Origin: Micromonospora pisi | GTDB taxonomy: Bacteria; Actinomycetota; Actinomycetes; Mycobacteriales; Micromonosporaceae | Length of the DNA: 64,000 nucleotides | Reading direction: 5' to 3' | Assembly (NCBI RefSeq): GCF_003633685.1 | Contig: NZ_RBKT01000001.1 | Coordinates: forward strand, 7,440,001 to 7,504,000 | Shown here: one piece after another, positions 8,804-16,320 of the stretch | How the letters are laid out: every line of letters begins with the position of its first letter | How positions within the stretch are numbered: position 1 is the stretch's first letter | Program-made: the position numbers and the translations under genes | Notes under the pieces: generated by a model | Told to the model about the DNA's origin: nothing | What the model saw: only the letters and a program-made list of their open reading frames with translations | Databases searched by the model: none

Positions 8804-8986
8804 GTGGAGCTCGACGTCTTCGACCTGGACGATCTGGACCTGGACGACATCACCGTGACATCGATGCGCGACGCGGTCGCGCTGCCGGAGACCGGCATGT
8901 CGTCCTCGGGCGACGCCGCCGCCGCGTGCTCCTGCTGCGGTTCCAGCTCGTGCTGCCCGAACATCGACACCTATCAACCGTACTGA
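8804..8986 (+). CDS. Thiopeptide-type precursor peptide 2
   Basis: This 60-aa peptide starts at GTG 8804 with AGGAG nine bases upstream (8790-8794). Its leader carries LDLDDITVTSMRD then VALPETGM, almost identical to precursor 1. The 28-residue core starts S-S-S-G-D, has a four-Ala run, C10-S-C-C13 and then C13-G-S-S-S-C-C19, the same block at the same offset as precursor 1. It ends in a non-Ser/Cys tail P-N-I-D-T-Y-Q-P-Y. It lies 115 bases after the LAL gene on the same strand and is followed by a strong terminator. It is probably a second substrate of the same enzymes, though that is inferred from the leader. Confidence 0.88.
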   Translation: MELDVFDLDDLDLDDITVTSMRDAVALPETGMSSSGDAAAACSCCGSSSCCPNIDTYQPY

Positions 8987-9039
8987 CCGTCTGGCCGCCG
9001 CTTCGGTCGGCCGTGACGAGCGGCCCGGCGCAGACACGA

Positions 9040-9099
9040 CGGCGCCCTGGTGGCCCGGGTGGGGACCGTTCCTGAGTCACCCGGGCCGGCAGGGCGCCG
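9040..9099. terminator. Bidirectional terminator between precursor 2 and small secreted peptide gene
   Basis: Two nested perfect 10-bp arms pair: CGGCGCCCTG (9040-9049) with CAGGGCGCCG (9090-9099), and GGCCCGGGTG (9052-9061) with CACCCGGGCC (9078-9087). Only a 2x2 internal loop separates them, and the loop is 16 bases. The hairpin lies between convergent genes and can serve both. Confidence 0.85.
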
Positions 9100-9107
9100 A
9101 CTGTCTG

Positions 9108-9275
9108 TTACCAGGTGCCGCCAGCACCGCCCCCGCCGCCGCTGCCGCCGCCCCACTCGAACGGGCCACCGTCGGCCGAGGCCGCACCGGCGCTCAGCGC
9201 GAGCGCCGCCGCACCGGCGGCGATGATCACCGCCGCGCGCAGGGCCTTCCGGCCCGTCTTGGTCTTCTTGCGCAT
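9108..9275 (-). CDS. Small secreted glycine-rich peptide
   Basis: A 55-aa peptide with a basic N-terminus (MRKKTKTGRK), a hydrophobic Ala/Ile/Leu segment at residues 11-29 and an A-S-A cleavage site near residue 34. The predicted mature part is about 21 residues, D-G-G-P-F-E-W followed by Gly/Ser repeats and a final G-T-W. AGGAGG lies five bases before the ATG at 9275. I do not recognise a family. It shares a bidirectional terminator with precursor 2, but nothing in the sequence shows that it belongs to the RiPP pathway. Confidence 0.75.
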   Translation of the reverse strand: MRKKTKTGRKALRAAVIIAAGAAALALSAGAASADGGPFEWGGGSGGGGGAGGTW

Positions 9276-9570
9276 CAGGTCCTCCTGTGCTCACTGTCCG
9301 TGCCCGGGTCGGGCCGGATCCGGCTGGGACGTCGCGAAGCGGGCCGCAACCGCACGCACCACTGTGCCGGCGAAGCCGGTCGGCCAGGATCCGGGCGATC
9401 ACCTAATCCTGTCGCCGGTCGGTAGCCAGGTCGGCCCAATGCCTGTTCCCCCGGTACGGGTAGCTTTGTCCTGCCCACTCGGGTGTCGTGCCAGGTCGGC
9501 CGGCTGGAGGAGGTTCGCTTCCACGGGCGGGTCAGGTGGCGACATCCCGAGCGGTCGGAAGGGGCATGGC

Positions 9571-10512
9571 GTGATTTCAGCCGAGAAGTCAGATGCTGAG
9601 CTGGTGCATGTTGCCCGCTCGGGAGATGTCGCCGGCCTCGGCGCACTCCTGCATCGGCACGAGGCCGGGATGAAGGCCGTCGCGGTGAGCCTGCTCGGTT
9701 ACGGGCCCGACGCCGAGGACGCGGTCCAGGACGCGATGCTGGTCGCCCTGCGGCGGATCGACGGGCTCCGGGAGCCCGCGGTGGTGGGCGACTGGCTGCG
9801 GTCGATCGTCCGGAACGGGTGCCGCAACCGGCTGCGTGCCTCCCGTCGGGTGGTCCTGCGCGACTTCGCGGCCCTCGACCTCCCGGCCGCCGCGCCGAAC
9901 CCGGAGCAGCTACTCGAGCAGGCGTCGTTGCGGGACTGGACCTGGCACGCGGTCAACGAACTGTCCGAACCATTGCGGCTGGTCACGCTTCTGCGCTACT
10001 TCAGCGGAGCCTCCTCGTACGAGGAGATCGCCGCCCTCTGCGGGGTGCCGGTCGGCACCGTACGCAGTCGGTTGAACCAGGCACGGCGCAAGCTCGCCAC
10101 CGCTCTGCGGGACACGGCCGACCTCGCGCACGAGGACTCGGCGGCGCTCCACGACACCTGCCGACGCCAGTTCGAGGAGGTGCTGGCGGCGGCGGGACGG
10201 GGCGAGTTCGAGCGGGCCGTGCGGGAGTACTGGTGGCCCGACGCCGACTTCATCCGGCCGAACGGGGAACGCCGCACCGAGCGGTCGTACCTGGTCGAGG
10301 CCATGGAACGGGACCTGGCCGCCGGCGTACGTCAGCGGATCACCGGTGCGGTGGCGAGCCGGGACGTGATGGTCTGGGAGGCGGCCCTGATCGACCCGCC
10401 GGACGACCCGGAGCACTGTCCGCCGGCAGTGGTCTGGCTGCACAGCGTGCGTGCCGGCCGGACCAAACGGCTGCGCCTGTTCCACGCCCCCCGGGCGGCG
10501 GTGGCGAGCTGA
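9571..10512 (+). CDS. ECF-type RNA polymerase sigma factor with C-terminal SnoaL-like extension
   Basis: The product is 313 aa. Region 2 spans about residues 10-90 (D-A-E-D-A-V-Q-D-A-M-L-V-A; G-D-W-L-R-S-I-V-R-N) and region 4 about 125-180 (Y-E-E-I-A-A-L-C-G-V-P-V-G-T-V-R-S-R-L). Residues 190-313 form an extra domain resembling the SnoaL/NTF2-like C-terminal domains of some ECF groups, which replace a separate anti-sigma factor. The GTG at 9571 follows GGAAGGGG by six bases; the frame is open further upstream but that part lacks sigma homology. No anti-sigma gene is adjacent, consistent with self-contained control. Confidence 0.85.
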   Translation: MISAEKSDAELVHVARSGDVAGLGALLHRHEAGMKAVAVSLLGYGPDAEDAVQDAMLVALRRIDGLREPAVVGDWLRSIVRNGCRNRLRASRRVVLRDFAALDLPAAAPNPEQLLEQASLRDWTWHAVNELSEPLRLVTLLRYFSGASSYEEIAALCGVPVGTVRSRLNQARRKLATALRDTADLAHEDSAALHDTCRRQFEEVLAAAGRGEFERAVREYWWPDADFIRPNGERRTERSYLVEAMERDLAAGVRQRITGAVASRDVMVWEAALIDPPDDPEHCPPAVVWLHSVRAGRTKRLRLFHAPRAAVAS

Positions 10513-10711
10513 GCGGGCGGACTCCGGCCCGGTGCCGGGCCCTGTGGTGTGCGGTGACGGCCGGGTAGTTCGATCGACGGCCGGAGCGGTTAATCACACG
10601 GGCGGAGCTTGGCGGACAGCGGTGTCGGCGGCACCATGAGAACGACACCGAACGCATTTGGTGCTGATTCGGGTCGCTTATCAAATTCGCACTGAAGGAG
10701 CAGTCTGTCCG

Positions 10712-11548
10712 ATGGATCGGGAACAACTGGGCCGGCTCGCAGAACTCGCCGAAGCGGAGTTCATGCTCCAGTACGTGGCCGGCGCACCTCAGACTGCCTC
10801 GTCCGCGCTCGGAGTCAGCCACGAGCGGATCGGCGGTGGCGTGGCCCTCTCCCTGCTGCGTGCCCCGACCCCCTACTGGAACAAGGCGCTCGGGTTCGGC
10901 TTCGAGGAGCCGGTGACGCGGGACCTGATGGACCGGGTGTTCGGGTTCTACCGCGAGCAGGGGACCGAGGTCGCCACGATTCAGATCGCCCCGGACCGGC
11001 TGCCCCGTGACTGGGACGAGATCCGGGCGGCCGAGGGTCTGGAGCCGGGCGGCGTGATCATCCAGTTCGCCTGCGAGATCGACTCGTTCCGGATCGACGG
11101 CGCGACCGACCTGCGGATCGGGCTGGTCCCTTCCGACGACGCCGCCCAGTGGGCCTCGGTGCTCATGGACGGGTTCGGATGGCCGCCGGGCGGCCCGTTG
11201 GCCGAGTTGCTCGCGGCGACGGTGGGCAACCCCAGCTTCCGCGCGTTCGGCGCCTGGGACGGTGACCAGGTGGTCGGCGCCGCCGCGCTCTTCGTACACG
11301 ACGAGGTGGCGGTCCTGTCCGGAGCGGCGACCCGGCCGAGTCATCGGGGGCGGGGTGTGCAGTCCGCGCTCATGGCGATCAGGGCCGGTGCGGCGGCCGA
11401 GGCCGGCTGCCGCTGGGTGGTCGCGCAGACTGGTCGGCCGGCGACGGGCTCGGTGAACCACTCGCTGAACAACATGCTGCGCGGCGGTCTGCGCCCGCTG
11501 TACGACCGGCAGAACTGGATCCGGCGGGCGGCGCCCGGCGGACAGTGA
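10712..11548 (+). CDS. GNAT family N-acetyltransferase
   Basis: The product is 278 aa. The C-terminal half holds a GNAT fold with the acetyl-CoA loop R-P-S-H-R-G-R-G-V-Q-S-A-L near residues 208-220, preceded by the beta4 strand V-V-G-A-A-A-L-F-V-H. The N-terminal half is a degenerate domain, giving the two-domain size common in actinobacteria. The ATG at 10712 has AAGGAG 11 bases upstream. It is a single gene bounded downstream by a perfect hairpin terminator. The substrate cannot be inferred. Confidence 0.85.
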   Translation: MDREQLGRLAELAEAEFMLQYVAGAPQTASSALGVSHERIGGGVALSLLRAPTPYWNKALGFGFEEPVTRDLMDRVFGFYREQGTEVATIQIAPDRLPRDWDEIRAAEGLEPGGVIIQFACEIDSFRIDGATDLRIGLVPSDDAAQWASVLMDGFGWPPGGPLAELLAATVGNPSFRAFGAWDGDQVVGAAALFVHDEVAVLSGAATRPSHRGRGVQSALMAIRAGAAAEAGCRWVVAQTGRPATGSVNHSLNNMLRGGLRPLYDRQNWIRRAAPGGQ

Positions 11549-11567
11549 CGACACCGGCCACGCGGCA

Positions 11568-11608
11568 ACGTCACCGGGACCTCGATTCTGTCGGGGTCCC
11601 GGTGACGT
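11568..11608. terminator. Perfect 14-bp hairpin terminator
   Basis: ACGTCACCGGGACC (11568-11581) pairs perfectly with GGTCCCGGTGACGT (11595-11608) across a 13-base loop. It ends transcription of the acetyltransferase gene and may also serve the convergent LacI gene. Confidence 0.85.
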
Positions 11609-11695
11609 CTCGTCGCTGGCTGCCGCGTACCCCGCCGCTCACCCGCCGAGCGGTAGCGGCCCCTGCCTACCGCGCGAACTGCTCACCGCGCGAAC

Positions 11696-12751
11696 TCAGC
11701 CTCCCGCCGTGGCGGTGTGGGCGGACAACGGCAGGCTCCGCAGCGCCGGGGGATAGCGGCGGCAGGACGCGCGGACGACCAGTTCGGTGGGGAGCCGGAT
11801 GTGCGTGTCGCGCTCGACGCCGCCGATCAGGTCGACGAGCAGGCGCAGAGCCTCGGCGCCCATGCGTTGCAGCGGTTGCATGATCGTCGTCAGCGGCGGG
11901 TTGACCAGCGCGGACTCCGGCACGTTGTCGAATCCGATCACGGACAGGTCGTCGGGCACGGTGAGTCCCATGCCCCGGGCGACGTCCATCGTGGATATCG
12001 CGGAGAGGTCGTTTCCCGCGAAGACCGCGGTCGGTCGGTCGGGGAGGGCGAGCAGCTCCGCGGCCGTACCGGCGGCGCTCTCGATCCGGAACCCACCGAC
12101 CCGTACCAGCCGCTCGTCCACCGCCACGCCGGCGTCGTCCATGGCCTTGCGGAAGCCCGCCTCGCGCAGGCGTGCCGACTCCAGGTCGGGGCGTCCGCTG
12201 ATGTGCCCGATGCGTCGGTGGCCGAGCGACAGCAGGTAGTTGGTCGCGAGCATGGCGCCGGCGAAGTTGTCGGAGTCGACGGTGGGCAGGCCGGACGGGC
12301 CGGTGTGCGGGTCGACCGCCACGACGTGGAAACCCTGTTTGGTCTCGACCACGGTCGGCGTGACGATCACGGCTCCGTCGATGAGTGTTCCGGACAGCCG
12401 GGCCAGCGAGCGCCGTTCCCAGCCTATGGCCGCGCCGTCGCCGTCGCCGCCGGAGTAGGCCAGCAGTTGGTAGCCGGTGCCGGCGACCTCTCTGGACGCC
12501 CCCTTGAGCAGCTCGGTCGAGAACGGCTCGAATTCGGCGACCAGGATGCCCAGCACGTTCGTACGGTGGCTGCGCAGGCTCTGTGCCCCCAGGCTGGCCT
12601 CGTACCCGAGCTGGTGGATGACCTCTTGGACACGTTCCACCGTCGCTTGCGCCACGCCGTACCGGCCATTGATCACCTTGGATACTGTCGCCACGGAGAC
12701 GCCGGCCACACGGGCCACGTCCGACATCTTGACACGCTGCGGGAACGCCAC
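11696..12751 (-). CDS. LacI family transcriptional regulator of the xylan/xylo-oligosaccharide locus
   Basis: The protein has an N-terminal LacI helix-turn-helix (M-S-D-V-A-R-V-A-G-V-S-V-A-T-V-S-K-V-I-N-G) and a periplasmic-binding-protein-like effector domain with F-A-G-N-D-L-S-A and V-I-G-F-D-N-V-P. It is divergent from a sugar ABC importer and is probably a BxlR-like repressor whose inducer is a xylo-oligosaccharide. The frame is open to 12826, but that start would put the operator at 12802-12815 inside the coding sequence; GTG 12751 or ATG 12727 is more plausible. About 351 aa from the GTG. Confidence 0.88.
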   Translation of the reverse strand: MAFPQRVKMSDVARVAGVSVATVSKVINGRYGVAQATVERVQEVIHQLGYEASLGAQSLRSHRTNVLGILVAEFEPFSTELLKGASREVAGTGYQLLAYSGGDGDGAAIGWERRSLARLSGTLIDGAVIVTPTVVETKQGFHVVAVDPHTGPSGLPTVDSDNFAGAMLATNYLLSLGHRRIGHISGRPDLESARLREAGFRKAMDDAGVAVDERLVRVGGFRIESAAGTAAELLALPDRPTAVFAGNDLSAISTMDVARGMGLTVPDDLSVIGFDNVPESALVNPPLTTIMQPLQRMGAEALRLLVDLIGGVERDTHIRLPTELVVRASCRRYPPALRSLPLSAHTATAGG

Positions 12752-12801
12752 GGAGACGATGATAGAGGGCTCTCCGCGCCCCGTCGCGGGGGAATCGAAA
12801 A

Positions 12802-12815
12802 CGTTATCGACAACG
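12802..12815. promoter_or_regulatory. LacI-family operator
   Basis: CGTTATCGACAACG is a near-perfect palindrome (12 of 14 positions) with the central CG typical of LacI operators. It ends one base before the -35 box of the importer operon, a position suited to repression, and also covers the upstream region of the lacI-type gene. Confidence 0.75.
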
Positions 12816-12816
12816 G

Positions 12817-12844
12817 TTGACACCACGTTACGGGACTGTAAAAC
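12817..12844 (+). promoter_or_regulatory. Promoter of the sugar importer operon
   Basis: TTGACA (12817-12822) and TAAAAC (12839-12844) are separated by 16 bases and lie 50 bases upstream of the binding-protein ATG. The operator directly adjoins the -35 box. Confidence 0.65.
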
Positions 12845-12894
12845 TCGCCATCAGTCCGAGTACCGCGACTGCCTGACAAGTCGAGGAGACATCG

Positions 12895-14202
12895 ATGACG
12901 ATCAAGCGCCGCGCTGGCGCCGTCCTAGCGCTGTTTTTGACCAGTGCACTGCTTGTCGCCGGGTGCAGCGGCGGCGACGACGCAGGCCCCTCCGATGATG
13001 AGCCATTCAAGAACCCGGTAACCCTGACCTGGTGGCACAACGCCTCGCAGGACGGGCCCGGCAAGACCTACTGGGAGAAGGTCGCCAAGGACTTCTCCAC
13101 TCTCCACCCGACCGTCAAGATTGAGATCGAGGGGATCGAGACCAACCAGCTCCAGCGCACCCGGCTCCCCGCCGCGCTGCTGAGCAACGACCCGCCGGAC
13201 ATCTTCCAGGCATGGGGCGGCGGCGAGATCCGCGAGCAGGTGGAGGCCGACTACCTCAAGGACATCACCAACCAGGTCCAGACCGAGGTCGCCAACATCG
13301 GTAGCGCGGCCGAGATCTGGCAGGCGGGCGGCAAGCAGTACGGCCTGCCGTTCCGGATGGGCATCGAGGGCATCTGGTACAACAAGGACATGTTCGCGCA
13401 AGCGGGCATCGCCGCTCCTCCGACCACGTTCGAGGAGCTCAACGACGCGGTCACGAAGCTCAAGGCCATCAACGTCATCCCGATCGCCCTGGGCGCCGGT
13501 GACAAGTGGCCCGCCGCGCACTGGTGGTACAACTTCGCGTTGCGCGCCTGCTCGGTCGACACGCTGAAGAAGGCGTCCGCCGACACGGTCTTCGATGATC
13601 CGTGCTTCCTCAAGGCGGGCCAGGACCTGAAGACCTTCATCGCCACCAACCCGTTCCAGTCCAACTTCATCGCCACACCGGGTCAGAACGATCCGACCAG
13701 TGCGAACGGCCTGCTCGCCAATGGCAAGGCCGCGATGGAGCTGATGGGTGACTGGAACAAGGGCACCCTGGAGACCGTCGCCCAGGACCCGGAGGCCCTC
13801 AAGAAGTTCCTCGGCTGGTTCCCCGTACCGGCGATCTCCGGTTCCGCGGGTGACCCGAAGGCGGCCCTCGGCGGCGGCGACGGGTTCGCCTGTGCCAAGA
13901 ACGCCCCGGCCGAGTGTGTCGAGTTCCTCAAGTACATCGTGAGCACCGACGTGCAGAAGGGCTATGCCGAGACCGGCACCGGCCTGCCCGTCACCAAGGG
14001 CGCGGAGGCCGGCGTGGCGGACCCCGCGCTGAAGTCCATCCTGGAAGCGACCTCCAGCGCGACCTACGTACAGCTCTGGTTGGACACGGCCTACGGCAGC
14101 ACCGTCGGCACCGCGATGAACAACGCAATCGTCGCCATCTTCGCCGGCACCGGCACCCCTGAGCAGGTCGTCTCCGCAATGAAGGCGGCCGCGAGCAAGT
14201 GA
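12895..14202 (+). CDS. Extracellular sugar-binding lipoprotein of ABC importer (xylo-oligosaccharide type)
   Basis: The product is 435 aa. A lipoprotein signal peptide ends in L-L-V-A-G-C with the lipidated Cys at residue 24. The mature part is a family 1 solute-binding protein (V-T-L-T-W-W-H-N near 43; P-D-I-F-Q-A-W-G-G-G near 100). GAGGAG lies six bases before the ATG. Its gene overlaps the first permease as GTGA. Position beside a LacI regulator and upstream of xylosidase and xylanase genes suggests xylobiose or longer xylo-oligosaccharides as ligand (BxlE-like), which is inference from context. Confidence 0.9.
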   Translation: MTIKRRAGAVLALFLTSALLVAGCSGGDDAGPSDDEPFKNPVTLTWWHNASQDGPGKTYWEKVAKDFSTLHPTVKIEIEGIETNQLQRTRLPAALLSNDPPDIFQAWGGGEIREQVEADYLKDITNQVQTEVANIGSAAEIWQAGGKQYGLPFRMGIEGIWYNKDMFAQAGIAAPPTTFEELNDAVTKLKAINVIPIALGAGDKWPAAHWWYNFALRACSVDTLKKASADTVFDDPCFLKAGQDLKTFIATNPFQSNFIATPGQNDPTSANGLLANGKAAMELMGDWNKGTLETVAQDPEALKKFLGWFPVPAISGSAGDPKAALGGGDGFACAKNAPAECVEFLKYIVSTDVQKGYAETGTGLPVTKGAEAGVADPALKSILEATSSATYVQLWLDTAYGSTVGTAMNNAIVAIFAGTGTPEQVVSAMKAAASK

Positions 14203-15197
14203 CCGCTCCCAACCCGACCCTGAACCCTGCCGGCGGCGCGTCCGCGCCGCCGGCAGGCGGCCGGCCGCCCGGGCGTTCGTCCAGCCGCGCGGCCGAGACC
14301 CGACGCAAGTGGTACGAGATCATCGGACTCACCACGCCGGCGGTGATCGTCTATGTGATGTTCGTGCTGGTTCCGATGGGCTTCGCGGTCTACTACAGCC
14401 TCTTCCGCTGGCGCGGGGTGGGACCGCCCACCGACTACGTCGGTTTCGACAACTACGTGCTCGCCTTCCAGGACCCGATCTTCCTCGACGCGTTGCGCAA
14501 CAACAGCATCATCGTGGTCGGGTCGCTGCTGATCCAGGGCCCGATCGCCCTGGGCGTGGCCCTGCTGCTGAACCGCCGCTTCCGTGGGCGCACCGCGTTC
14601 CGCCTGCTGGTGTTCGTGCCCTACGTGCTCGCCGAGGTCACCGTCGGCATCATGTGGAAGCTGATCCTGACCGACGGCGGCACGCTCGACGGGCTGCTGC
14701 GGTCACTGGGGCTGGGCGGTCTGGTGCAGGCGTGGCTCGCCGACCTCGACATCGTCATCTGGACGATGCTGTTCGTTCTCACCTGGAAGTACGTCGGCTT
14801 CGCCATCATCCTTCTGCTCGCCGGCCTGTCGAACGTGCCGCACGAGCTCACCGAGGCAGCCGAGATCGACGGCGCGAGCTGGTGGCAGATCCAACGTCAC
14901 GTCACGCTTCCGCTGCTGGGCCCGACGATCCGGATCTGGATGTTCCTGTCGGTGATCGGCTCGCTCCAGGTCTTCGACGTGATCTGGGTGACCTCGGTGC
15001 CCGCGGTGCGGTCGCTCGGCGCGTCCGGCACCATGGCGACGTACATGGTGGACAACGGCTTCTTCGCCCGACTGTGGGGCTACGGCAACGCGGTCGCCGT
15101 GATCCTGTTTGTCATCTCGTTCGTCGCGGCGCTGCTGTTCCAGCGCTTCCTCCTCCGTCGTGACATCCAGGGCGCCATCACCGGAAGGGTGAACTGA
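14199..15197 (+). CDS. Sugar ABC transporter permease (MalF/BxlF-like)
   Basis: This 332-aa inner-membrane protein has six membrane segments after a Pro/Gly-rich N-terminus, and the permease EAA loop E-A-A-E-I-D-G-A-S-W-W-Q near residues 225-236. The GTG start overlaps the binding-protein stop as GTGA, so the genes are cotranslated. It pairs with the next permease to form the channel. No ATPase gene is present in the operon; actinobacterial importers of this type usually share the MsiK ATPase encoded elsewhere. Confidence 0.93.
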   Translation: MTAPNPTLNPAGGASAPPAGGRPPGRSSSRAAETRRKWYEIIGLTTPAVIVYVMFVLVPMGFAVYYSLFRWRGVGPPTDYVGFDNYVLAFQDPIFLDALRNNSIIVVGSLLIQGPIALGVALLLNRRFRGRTAFRLLVFVPYVLAEVTVGIMWKLILTDGGTLDGLLRSLGLGGLVQAWLADLDIVIWTMLFVLTWKYVGFAIILLLAGLSNVPHELTEAAEIDGASWWQIQRHVTLPLLGPTIRIWMFLSVIGSLQVFDVIWVTSVPAVRSLGASGTMATYMVDNGFFARLWGYGNAVAVILFVISFVAALLFQRFLLRRDIQGAITGRVN

Positions 15198-15199
15198 TC

Positions 15200-16060
15200 G
15201 TGGCCGCGAACGCCGTCCTGCCCCCGTCCTCCAAACGCCGCCCGGTGTCGTGGAGCAGTCCGCTCACCTACGCGCTGGCGCTCGCGGTCGCGGCCGTGTC
15301 GATCGCCCCGGTCGTCTACGTGATCGTCGGTGGTTTCCGTACCACCCCGCAGATCGTCGCGGACCCGGCCGGGTTGCCCGACCCGTGGGTCTGGGACAAC
15401 TACGCCAGGGTGCTGACGCAGAGCGACTTCTGGGGGCAGGCCTTCAACAGTGCGGTGATCGCCCTGGGTACGACGCTCGGCGTCGTGGTGCTCGGTGTCT
15501 CTGCCGCGTTCGTGCTCGCCCGGTACACCTTTCGCGGGCGGGAGGGGCTCTACACCTTCTTCACCCTCGGCCTGCTCTTTCCGGCCGGCGCGGCGATCCT
15601 GCCGCTCTACCTCATGCTGCGTGACCTGAATCTGATCAATTCCTACTACGCGGTCATCCTTCCGCAGGTCGCCTTCTCGTTGCCGCTCACGATCGTGATC
15701 CTGCGTCCCTTCCTGGCCGCCGTGCCCCGCGAGTTGGAGGACGCCGCCGCGATCGACGGCACGGGCCGGATCGGCTTCCTCTGGCGCATCATGCTGCCGC
15801 TGTCGCGGCCCGCGCTCGTCACCGTCGGGGTCCTCGCGTTCGTGGCGAGCTGGAACGCGTTCCTTCTGCCGTTGCTCGTCCTCGGTGATGTCAGCCTGCA
15901 CACGCTGCCGCTGGGGGTGCAGAACTTCTCGAGTCAGTACACCTCCGACACGGCGGGAATCCTCGCCTTCACGTCGCTGTCGATGTTGCCGGCGCTCATT
16001 TTCTTCACGCTCGCCGAGAAGCAGATCGTCGGGGGCCTGCAGGGTGCGATCAAGGGCTGA
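15200..16060 (+). CDS. Sugar ABC transporter permease (MalG/BxlG-like)
   Basis: This 286-aa protein has six membrane segments and the EAA loop E-L-E-D-A-A-A-I-D-G-T-G near residues 180-191. GTG 15200 begins two bases after the TGA of the partner permease. It is the last gene of the importer operon and is followed by a GC hairpin at 16177-16202. Confidence 0.93.
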   Translation: MAANAVLPPSSKRRPVSWSSPLTYALALAVAAVSIAPVVYVIVGGFRTTPQIVADPAGLPDPWVWDNYARVLTQSDFWGQAFNSAVIALGTTLGVVVLGVSAAFVLARYTFRGREGLYTFFTLGLLFPAGAAILPLYLMLRDLNLINSYYAVILPQVAFSLPLTIVILRPFLAAVPRELEDAAAIDGTGRIGFLWRIMLPLSRPALVTVGVLAFVASWNAFLLPLLVLGDVSLHTLPLGVQNFSSQYTSDTAGILAFTSLSMLPALIFFTLAEKQIVGGLQGAIKG

Positions 16061-16176
16061 GGACGGTGTGCCGTCATGATCCATCCGGTCGAGGTGATTC
16101 GCCACGATGGCGGTCGACGGTGGAGAGGGGCATGGCTGCGCAATCGTCGCTCGTGAGTCGGCACTTCTGGTCGGTG

Positions 16177-16202
16177 GGGCGCGCGTGTCGAGCCGCGCGC
16201 CC
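16177..16202 (+). terminator. Terminator after the sugar importer operon
   Basis: GGGCGCGCG (16177-16185) pairs with CGCGCGCCC (16194-16202) across an 8-base loop. No T-run follows, as is common in high-GC actinobacteria. Confidence 0.6.
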
Positions 16203-16240
16203 ATGATCGAGGACCGTCCACTGCCGACTCACGCCGTTCT

Positions 16241-16281
16241 CGTGATCGATAACTTCGATACATTGGTTCCGAAACTTCCGG
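16241..16281 (+). promoter_or_regulatory. Candidate operators upstream of the GH43 xylosidase gene
   Basis: CGTGATCGATAACT (16241-16254) matches the importer LacI operator at 11 of 14 positions. CCGAAACTTCCGG (16269-16281) resembles the CGAAACTTTCG palindrome described upstream of actinobacterial xylanase genes, and its core GAAACTTCCGG recurs upstream of the GH10 gene at 18005-18015. Confidence 0.6.
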
Positions 16282-16320
16282 AAAGCTGCCGGAAGCTGGA
16301 TCATCAGAGGGGAACAAACT

